Of a stretch of 64,000 nucleotides of DNA, positions 48,898 to 55,011 are shown in pieces. Under the pieces are notes generated by a model. It had not been told where the DNA came from. It did not search any database and saw only the letters and a list, made by a program, of their open reading frames with translations. Every line of letters begins with the position of its first letter. Within the stretch, counting starts at the first letter, position 1. Made by a program: the position numbers and the translations under genes. Source of the stretch: a virus; IMG/VR virus record IMGVR_UViG_3300032297_000199, positions 1 through 64,000 of that record. The stretch is one strand, 5' to 3'.

Positions 48898-49507
48898 TCT
48901 GTGCAAACAGATCATCTATAGTTGTATTATTGTTTACAATGTGATCAATGTCGCCACCTACCCATGCTGTTTCACTAGCGTGAATACCTAACTGCTCTAG
49001 TCGCCTGCGACCGATACTCCATCCAATTGTTTGAGGTCCTGAATTAGCATTTACTGCGTCTTGGTACCATTCAGGATCTTCGCCTCTCTTTACACGAACT
49101 ACAATACCGCCTGCGTTATGAATTGCTTTAATTTCATTAGGAAAACGAACATCGCTAATGACAATATTATCAGCAGTTTTACGCATTTTATTTTCTACTG
49201 AAGCAATCCATATGTCGTCATGAAATCCTTTACGACAGACTTCAGTTCCCCATCGCTGTAAAACCCATCGAGGAGTTAGCTCTGGAATGCCCAATCGTGT
49301 CGCCCACCACTGATCTACTTGTTCTCGCCACTTACGGGCTTCGGCTGTACGACCCTCTAACATGATTCTATCCCAACCGAATACTGCGGCAACAGCATCT
49401 TTAAGGGTATTTGCAAATGAGTCTCGACGGAATTCGTGAAAGTTAACCAAATAATCTGCGGCAGTGTCTTTGCCAGAGCCAATAAAACCAACGAATCCAA
49501 TAATCAT
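48860..49507 (-). CDS. gp1: Deoxynucleoside monophosphate kinase, T4 gene 1-like (215 aa)
   Basis: Walker A GFIGSGKD at 7-14, FANTLKDAVAAVFGWDR, VLQRWGTEVCR and NIVISDVRFPNEIKAI match phage dNMP kinases (T4 gp1, 241 residues), which phosphorylate dNMPs for DNA synthesis. CAGGAGATGCT precedes the start. A sigma70-type promoter upstream keeps it apart from the late genes around it. Confidence 0.88.
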   Translation of the reverse strand: MIIGFVGFIGSGKDTAADYLVNFHEFRRDSFANTLKDAVAAVFGWDRIMLEGRTAEARKWREQVDQWWATRLGIPELTPRWVLQRWGTEVCRKGFHDDIWIASVENKMRKTADNIVISDVRFPNEIKAIHNAGGIVVRVKRGEDPEWYQDAVNANSGPQTIGWSIGRRRLEQLGIHASETAWVGGDIDHIVNNNTTIDDLFAQIRNLVEDLPVST

Positions 49508-49527
49508 AGCATCTCCTGGGATACTAT

Positions 49528-49556
49528 AATTTACTATAATTCTGTATAATTGTCAA
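49528..49556 (-). promoter_or_regulatory. Sigma70-type promoter for dNMP kinase
   Basis: Minus strand TTGACA (49556-49551), 17-base spacer, TAAATT (49533-49528); the -10 is weak but the -35 is perfect. Several overlapping TATA-like words nearby make the exact -10 uncertain. Confidence 0.5.
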
Positions 49557-49564
49557 TATTTTTA

Positions 49565-50323
49565 TTAGCCAATTACAAAAGTTAGTGGTTGTGCGCCATC
49601 TTTGTAATTGATTAGGTCTTGCTCTAGCATTTCCATTTCGGCTTTGCCTTCTGCTTTTAGAGCAGTACCATTTAAGCTAGTTCCACCTTGTGGACTAGCA
49701 ATAGTATTAAACTTTTCACGAGCTTCACCTAGCATTAGTTTGCTAGTTGCAAGTGCGTAATCTCTAAGCCACTGACCGGCATAGTTGTCTTGAAACAGGA
49801 TATAATCAGGTTTATGATTGTACATCCATAATAGCACATTTTCTTCACCTCTGGGGCGTTGTGTAATTCTTAACTTTTTAGTTGTTGGATTAAAATCAAA
49901 GTTAATAAAAGATCCGAACATTTTACCGACTTCTTTTTGGTAGCTAGCAAACATCATATATGTTGCTAGACCGCCCATGTTTGTAGAACTTAGCAAATAT
50001 GTATTAGAGTATGCCAAGTTGAACGGCTCAAACAGTGTGCCGCCATCGCCGCCGCCAGATCTACTACCAATACTTCGTCTAAAAACTTGTCTAACTTGCA
50101 TAACTTCAGGAGCAAGAGTGTACTCGTTAACATCAGTTTGCAATGTTAAGAAGCCGAAGCTTTCTTCTACACTGTTTTGACTGCGCTGACGATACTTTCG
50201 TAGTGCTCGGTCAATAGCTGTATTATAGTGTGCAGGGTCTAGTTCGACATCGACCATACCATCGCCCAGCATGGTTCTTACATACTCGACTACTTTTTGC
50301 TTTTCGGTTTCAAGTTCGTTCAT
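49565..50323 (-). CDS. gp13: Neck protein, gp13-like (252 aa)
   Basis: VDVELDPAHYNTAIDRALRK, RQRSQNSVEESFGFLTLQTD, EVMQVRQVFRRSIGS, and the end LMLGEAREKFNTIASPQGGT then TLNGTALKAEG match the neck protein of aquatic T4-like phages, usually named gp13. It seals the filled head with gp14. Start at ATG 50323, with a late motif five bases upstream. Confidence 0.85.
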   Translation of the reverse strand: MNELETEKQKVVEYVRTMLGDGMVDVELDPAHYNTAIDRALRKYRQRSQNSVEESFGFLTLQTDVNEYTLAPEVMQVRQVFRRSIGSRSGGGDGGTLFEPFNLAYSNTYLLSSTNMGGLATYMMFASYQKEVGKMFGSFINFDFNPTTKKLRITQRPRGEENVLLWMYNHKPDYILFQDNYAGQWLRDYALATSKLMLGEAREKFNTIASPQGGTSLNGTALKAEGKAEMEMLEQDLINYKDGAQPLTFVIG

Positions 50324-50328
50324 ACAAT

Positions 50329-50334
50329 TATTTA
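50329..50334 (-). promoter_or_regulatory. Leftward late promoter motif of the neck-gene dyad
   Basis: GGTAAATA on the minus strand, five bases before the gp13 ATG and three bases from the divergent motif for gp14. Confidence 0.72.
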
Positions 50335-50337
50335 CCA

Positions 50338-50343
50338 TAAATA
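50338..50343 (+). promoter_or_regulatory. Rightward late promoter motif of the neck-gene dyad
   Basis: CATAAATA seven bases before the gp14 ATG. TATTTA-CCA-TAAATA is the symmetric core of the two divergent neck genes. Confidence 0.72.
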
Positions 50344-50350
50344 TAAGACT

Positions 50351-51553
50351 ATGCCAAGACTCTCTTTATACCGTCCCGAAAAGGGAAACGATTTCCGCTT
50401 CTTAGATCGTTCTATTAACGAGCAATTTCAAGTGGGCGGAACCGACATTTTTGTCCACAAATACCTAGGACCAGTAGATCCTGCAGAAGGAGAAGCTACT
50501 CCCTCAACTCCAATTAATGGATCAGAAGTAGGAGAATTAGGTATTCAAGACATACTGTTTATGGAAAACAGAGACCGTAAGTATGCTCCGGACATATACA
50601 GTGTTAGAGGCATTTATACAATGCAAGACTTAGACTTTAATCTAAGTCAATTTGGATTCTTTTTGGCCAACGATAATGTCATGATCACATTTCATCTAAG
50701 AAATTGCGTTGATACACTGGGCCGCAAGTTAATGGCGGGCGATGTATTAGAGCTTCCTCATTTAAAAGATGAATATGCGCTCGGCGATAGTATGCTGGCT
50801 CTTAAACGATTTTATGTAGTAACTGATGTTGCAAGAGCCGCAACCGGATATAGTCAGACTTGGTATCCGCACTTAATTCGTGCCAAGTGTGAACCACTAA
50901 TTGACAGTCAAGAATTTAAACAGATTCTTGACGGTGATGCAGGTGATGGCGAAAACAGTCTTAGAGATGTGCTGTCAATGTATCAAATGAATTTAAAAAT
51001 TAACGATCAAATCCTTGCTCAGGCAGAAGCTGATGCTCCTACTAGCGGATATGATACTGCTCATTTCTATGTAATGCCGTTAAAAGAAGATGGTACATTA
51101 GACATTCAAGATACTAGTGACGAAACTAGAGATGCTAGCGAAGACGACCATACGGTAGACGCTAGTTCTATCCTTGCTACACCTGATAAAAATGTCTATG
51201 TAGGATACTTAACAGGAGATGCAATACCTCCAAACGGTGCTCCTTACTCAGTTGGCGTAGAATTTCCAGCTCTTCCTACAAAAAATGCATATCATTTAAG
51301 AACAGACTACATGCCTAATAGGTTATTCAAATTTGATGGTAAGCGTTGGGTATTCATTGAAAAGAATATTAAGATGAATATGACTAACTTGCCTACAGAT
51401 GGGGCGCCTGTTCCTAATAGTCAGTCTCAGCAATCATATGTTACTAGCTTTGTTAATAATAGTACCACAGCAACAATTGCTGGCAAGGTCGTTGAAGAAA
51501 GACAGGCATTATCTAAAGTATTAAAGAAGAATAAAATTCAAGCTGATAATTAA
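50351..51553 (+). CDS. gp14: Neck protein, gp14-like (400 aa)
   Basis: Starts MPRLSLYRPEKGNDFRFLDR, the gp14 opening. FVHKYLGP, IQDILFMENRDRKYAPDIY, LSQFGFFLANDNVMITFHL and LKRFYVVTDVARAATGYSQT-type segments follow. Longer than T4 gp14 (256), with a C-terminal addition holding RLFKFDGKRWVFIEK. The frame is open upstream, but ATG 50351 opens the conserved protein, with the late motif seven bases ahead. Confidence 0.85.
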   Translation: MPRLSLYRPEKGNDFRFLDRSINEQFQVGGTDIFVHKYLGPVDPAEGEATPSTPINGSEVGELGIQDILFMENRDRKYAPDIYSVRGIYTMQDLDFNLSQFGFFLANDNVMITFHLRNCVDTLGRKLMAGDVLELPHLKDEYALGDSMLALKRFYVVTDVARAATGYSQTWYPHLIRAKCEPLIDSQEFKQILDGDAGDGENSLRDVLSMYQMNLKINDQILAQAEADAPTSGYDTAHFYVMPLKEDGTLDIQDTSDETRDASEDDHTVDASSILATPDKNVYVGYLTGDAIPPNGAPYSVGVEFPALPTKNAYHLRTDYMPNRLFKFDGKRWVFIEKNIKMNMTNLPTDGAPVPNSQSQQSYVTSFVNNSTTATIAGKVVEERQALSKVLKKNKIQADN

Positions 51554-51566
51554 AATGGAGGCTTAT

Positions 51567-51719
51567 ATGGACGATTTTGAAAACTATAAAAGATTCACAT
51601 CTAAATGTAAATGCGGTTGCCCTGCACATTGTGAGCACGGTTGTAACAAATGCGAGTATTGCCCAGACTGCGAATGTTTGGAATGCCAGGAACTAGATAA
51701 AAGCAGAGGCTATAATTAA
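51567..51719 (+). CDS. Cysteine-rich small protein with ten Cys (50 aa)
   Basis: ATG 51567 has GGAGG six bases upstream; an in-frame ATG at 51555 would add four residues. The 50-residue product has Cys at 14, 16, 18, 22, 26, 29, 32, 35, 37 and 40, with two His (CKCGCPAHCEHGCNKCEYCP then DCECLECQ). The density and CxC/CxxC spacing suggest a metallothionein-like or multi-zinc knuckle protein. Its TAA overlaps the gp15-like start (TAATG), so it is co-translated with neck/tail genes. Confidence 0.75.
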   Translation: MDDFENYKRFTSKCKCGCPAHCEHGCNKCEYCPDCECLECQELDKSRGYN

Positions 51720-53173
51720 TGGAACATTTTTATGATGGGCAGATACGAAGATATCTAAACCAGTTCATGCGACTAATGAGTAACTTTACTGTTAAAGACG
51801 GTAGAGGAAATCTAACAAGAATCCCTGTTAGATACGGAGATATGAATCGACAAGTCGCTAGCGTAATGAAAAAGAACAGTGAAAACATTCTTAACTCTGC
51901 TCCTTTCATTGCTTGTTATATCAAGGGTTTAGATTTAGCCCGTGATAGATTACAAGACCCTAGTTTTGTAAGCAAAATGAACATTAGAGAGCGACAGTGG
52001 GAGTATGTAGATGAGAATCCTGATAGTCCAACCTACGGCGAAACTATTCAAGACTACGGAAATACTCAAGGAGAGAACTATACCGTTGAAAGACTAATGC
52101 CTACTCCGTTTAATTTGCAATTTACAGCAGATATATGGACAACAAACACTGATCAAAAGTTACAAATTTTAGAACAAATTCTAGTGTTGTTTAGACCAGC
52201 ATTGGAAATTCAAACAACTAGCAACTATATTGACTGGACAAGTTTAAGCTATGTAGAGTTAGCCAGCATTAACTGGTCTAGTAGAAACATTCCGCAAGGC
52301 ACAGAAAACGATATTGACATTGCTAACTTATCTTTTACATGTCCTATTTGGATTAGCACTCCTGCTAAAGTTAAAAAGCTAGGAATTATTACTAAAATTA
52401 TTGCCAACATTTTTACAGAACCAGAAGGTACTGTAGGCAACGGTGAGTTAATATTCGGTAATCCTAACAGCCAGGTAATTGTAACACCAGGTAATTTTTC
52501 ATTATTAATAACTGATAACATAGCAAGGCTAGTTAAAAGCACAAATATCATTAAAGGCGATGGTTTCACTGAAGTTATCACCAAGGCAGGTGTTAGAGCA
52601 AGCTGGCAAACTTTGATAGATCTGTATCCTGGACAATTTAGAACAGGATTAAGTTATATTGAAATCACAAAACCCGACGGCGAAGTAGTCATTGGTTATC
52701 TAAATTTAAGTCCCATTGACGAAGATCAAATGGAGTTTATGAATATTTCCTTTGACGGTGAAACATTATTAAACACTGATATTGCAGATTTAGACAACAC
52801 ATACACTAGAGGAACTGTTAATGCAGTAATTGATCCTACTACTTTTAATCCAGGTATTCCGTCAGTGGATACAAGATATTTGATATTAGAGGATATTAAT
52901 ACAGACACTACTATCGACGAAGAAGATATGCCAGTTGCATGGAAAAAGTTTGGAGCAGGTGATGCAACTACTACGCGATTTGTAGCACATACTAACGATA
53001 TCATTCAATGGGATGGGGTGCAGTGGAATGTTATCTTCGATTCTCAGACATCTACAGAAGTCATTTATATAACTAATGCTTATACAGGAACACAATACAA
53101 ATGGGACGGAACAGAATGGTCCAAGAGTGTTGATGGTGAATATACCCCTGGTCAATGGCGTTTAGTTTTATGA
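51719..53173 (+). CDS. gp15: Tail sheath stabilizer, gp15-like, with C-terminal extension (484 aa)
   Basis: Opening FYDGQIRRYLNQFMRLMSNF, then RIPVRYGDMNRQ, NSAPFIACYIKGL and PTPFNLQFTADIWTTNTDQK followed by ILEQILVLFRPALEI follow T4 gp15 block by block. T4 gp15 has 272 residues; here the C-terminal 200 are extra and end in a DGVQWNVIFDS / WDGTEWSKSVD repeat like that in gp14, gp18 and the fibre tip. Caps the tail and joins it to the head. Coupled to the genes on both sides. Confidence 0.8.
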   Translation: MEHFYDGQIRRYLNQFMRLMSNFTVKDGRGNLTRIPVRYGDMNRQVASVMKKNSENILNSAPFIACYIKGLDLARDRLQDPSFVSKMNIRERQWEYVDENPDSPTYGETIQDYGNTQGENYTVERLMPTPFNLQFTADIWTTNTDQKLQILEQILVLFRPALEIQTTSNYIDWTSLSYVELASINWSSRNIPQGTENDIDIANLSFTCPIWISTPAKVKKLGIITKIIANIFTEPEGTVGNGELIFGNPNSQVIVTPGNFSLLITDNIARLVKSTNIIKGDGFTEVITKAGVRASWQTLIDLYPGQFRTGLSYIEITKPDGEVVIGYLNLSPIDEDQMEFMNISFDGETLLNTDIADLDNTYTRGTVNAVIDPTTFNPGIPSVDTRYLILEDINTDTTIDEEDMPVAWKKFGAGDATTTRFVAHTNDIIQWDGVQWNVIFDSQTSTEVIYITNAYTGTQYKWDGTEWSKSVDGEYTPGQWRLVL

Positions 53174-53598
53174 CATCAAAAAGAGATATTGTTTGCAGCG
53201 GTGGATTTTTCTTAGCTAAAGATACAAAAAGATTTCTTTTCTTATTAAGGAATCAAGGGAAGACTGCTGGTACTTGGGGATTAGTAGGCGGAAAAGTTGA
53301 GAATAAAGAAACACCTGCAGAAGCTCTTATTCGTGAAATACAGGAAGAAGTTGGCGCTGTTGATTATAAAAAAATAATTCCACTAGAATTATTCACAAGT
53401 GAAGACCAACACTTCTTTTTTAATACCTATGTAATTTTAGTAGAGAATGAATTCATTCCTACGCTAAATGACGAACATGTAGGCTATGCATGGTGCAGTT
53501 ACAATCAATGGCCTAAGCCGCTACACCAAGGCGTGAAAAGAAGTTTGTCAAACAAGACAAACAAAACAAAATTGGAATTGATTTTAGATCTTATCTAA
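53170..53598 (+). CDS. Nudix hydrolase (142 aa)
   Basis: Nudix box intact at residues 41-63: G41, E47, R55-E56, E59-E60, G62. The strand before it (FLFLLRNQGKTAGTWGLVGG) and TYVILVENEF fit the MutT fold. The substrate cannot be told; it may cleanse nucleotides or remove RNA caps/NAD. Start ATG 53170 overlaps the gp15 stop (ATGA), tying a metabolic enzyme to a late tail transcript. Confidence 0.88.
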   Translation: MTSKRDIVCSGGFFLAKDTKRFLFLLRNQGKTAGTWGLVGGKVENKETPAEALIREIQEEVGAVDYKKIIPLELFTSEDQHFFFNTYVILVENEFIPTLNDEHVGYAWCSYNQWPKPLHQGVKRSLSNKTNKTKLELILDLI

Positions 53599-53928
53599 TT
53601 ACCAAGGGCGTGCTAGTTGCGCCACTGATGGTTCGATCTGTTGAAGGACTTGAGTTTCTAAGTTCTGCTTAAATGTAGAAATAGTCTCTTCGCCTAGAGC
53701 TTGAAATACCATTTGTTCAACAGCCGGTTGTGTTAGTTGATTAAACGGCACAAATGTCAATGGATCTGGCTCACTTAGCCCAACATTTCCAAAATATTGG
53801 GCGCCGTGACCATCTTCATCAGTTGCCGATAATATAAATTCTATATTATAAACAACATTGCTTAACTCATTTAATACAGGATGAGCTAAAAATCTACCAA
53901 ATTCCCAAGTATAGGTTATTACTGGCAT
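53599..53928 (-). CDS. Small fibre-associated protein, paralogue family B (109 aa)
   Basis: ITYTWEFGRFLAHPVLNELS, VVYNIEFILSATDEDGHG and LTFVPFNQLTQPAVEQMVFQ show the same plan as 53931, 54586 and 13729: a short beta sandwich with a D(E/A)DG turn, then FxPFxxLT and a helix. It lies two bases after its paralogue, so this pair is a tandem duplication. Probably associated with the fibres encoded next to it. Confidence 0.65.
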   Translation of the reverse strand: MPVITYTWEFGRFLAHPVLNELSNVVYNIEFILSATDEDGHGAQYFGNVGLSEPDPLTFVPFNQLTQPAVEQMVFQALGEETISTFKQNLETQVLQQIEPSVAQLARPW

Positions 53929-53930
53929 TA

Positions 53931-54308
53931 TTATAATCCTGGATCACCTGCCACAAAATCGCCGGGCATTTCTGGAATCACTGAACTAGAAGTTGTATTA
54001 GTCTGAGGGGTTGCGTCAGGTAAGAAGCTTCGTGTGTAAGTGTTAGGTAAAATGCTTGCTTCAATAGCAGGAACATTTAACCAAACTTTAACCCATTCTA
54101 AAATTTGCTCTTTAGTAACTTCTTCGTACGGAACAAAATCTGGTCCTATATTACTAACTGGAAGTTCTTGAACGCCGATCATATCTTTGGTTCTTGCACC
54201 ATCTGTTGCTGTACATTTCCAGACAACACGATATACAACATGTTCTTGATCTCCATGTTCTGCAATAACATCGATGCTTTGCACATCCCATTCATAAGTA
54301 ACGGCCAT
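53931..54308 (-). CDS. Small fibre-associated protein, paralogue family C (125 aa)
   Basis: TYEWDVQSIDVIAEHGDQEH, VVYRVVWKCTATDGA, DFVPYEEVTKEQILEWVKVW and LNVPAIEASI give the clearest form of the family pattern. TTAGGAGAT precedes the start and a late motif sits in an inverted repeat upstream. The family resembles DUF7936-type phage proteins (by eye); function unknown. Confidence 0.7.
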   Translation of the reverse strand: MAVTYEWDVQSIDVIAEHGDQEHVVYRVVWKCTATDGARTKDMIGVQELPVSNIGPDFVPYEEVTKEQILEWVKVWLNVPAIEASILPNTYTRSFLPDATPQTNTTSSSVIPEMPGDFVAGDPGL

Positions 54309-54323
54309 AAACTAATCTCCTAA

Positions 54324-54341
54324 TGTACTATTTATTGTACA
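54324..54341 (-). promoter_or_regulatory. Inverted repeat around the late promoter of the 53931 gene
   Basis: TGTAC-TATTTATT-GTACA: five-pair arms with the late motif AATAAATA (minus) filling the loop. The motif core is 54334-54329, 20 bases from the ATG. Confidence 0.5.
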
Positions 54342-54550
54342 GAGTTAACATTTACACCGTCTAAATTACCATTTGGCGGTGTAGATTTTTGCATTTCTTG
54401 AATTTGTGCAGATGCTTGGATTCTAACTGTATCAACTAATTGAGCTGATGTTTCGTATGGTAACTTTACCAAACCCATCATAATTACATTGATTTCGTCA
54501 ATGGTAAATTCAAGATTAATTTTTTGTTGTTGTGGTTGCTGATTTTGCAT
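54332..54550 (-). CDS. Small hypothetical protein with Gln-rich start (72 aa)
   Basis: MQNQQPQQQKINLEFTIDEI then NVIMMGLVKLPYETSAQLVD: a Gln-rich lead, a TIDEINxIxxGLxxLPYE helix pair, and a Pro/Asn tail. The helical part occurs in small phage structural/regulatory proteins. AGGAG lies nine bases before the ATG. Unlike its neighbours it is not one of the beta-type paralogues. Confidence 0.65.
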   Translation of the reverse strand: MQNQQPQQQKINLEFTIDEINVIMMGLVKLPYETSAQLVDTVRIQASAQIQEMQKSTPPNGNLDGVNVNSVQ

Positions 54551-54559
54551 AATAAATCT

Positions 54560-54581
54560 CCTATGATATTATTTATATAGG
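54560..54581 (-). promoter_or_regulatory. Inverted repeat that pairs the ribosome site and holds the late promoter
   Basis: CCTAT (54560-54564) and ATAGG (54577-54581) pair across a 12-base loop that contains the late motif TATAAATA (core 54575-54570, minus). On the minus strand the distal arm ATAGG is part of the ATAGGAG ribosome site of the 54550 gene, so only RNA started at the late promoter has it free. Confidence 0.55.
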
Positions 54582-54585
54582 TATA

Positions 54586-55011
54586 TTATAGGGAAGGTCC
54601 TGGATTGGAATTAGTTGCCCACGGAACTTCAGTTGTTGGTGCCACATGAATTTTAGCCAGTCTTTCGGCTAACGCTTGCATGGCCTGCGGAATAAGCAAG
54701 TCATCATCGATCCATTCTAATACCATTTCTTCAGTTAGTTCCTCGTAAGGAGTATAATTATTTGGATCAAAGTCGGCGGGTGCCGCTAGTACAGTAGCTC
54801 TGAGTGCTTTATCGTAATAATGAATATCTTTAGGTGTATAGGGTTTAGTACCATTTGTATTAACACTATGGCCGTCGGCATCAACTGCTTGTAATTTCCA
54901 GTGTACATGCGTTACTACATTTTCAATTTGATCAACTAAGGTTGTATTCAATTGGCTAATTGATAGCGTGTAAGTTATATTTGTTGAAGTATCAACAATA
55001 ATTTTTGGCAT
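54586..55011 (-). CDS. Small fibre-associated protein, paralogue family D (141 aa)
   Basis: TLSISQLNTTLVDQIENVVT, HVHWKLQAVDADGHSV, NNYTPYEELTEEMVLEWIDD: same plan as 53931 with an extra mid-loop (about residues 52-78) and a Pro/Asn tail. One-base junction with the giant fibre gene, so made right after it. Fibre chaperone or minor tail component is the best guess. Confidence 0.7.
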   Translation of the reverse strand: MPKIIVDTSTNITYTLSISQLNTTLVDQIENVVTHVHWKLQAVDADGHSVNTNGTKPYTPKDIHYYDKALRATVLAAPADFDPNNYTPYEELTEEMVLEWIDDDLLIPQAMQALAERLAKIHVAPTTEVPWATNSNPGPSL

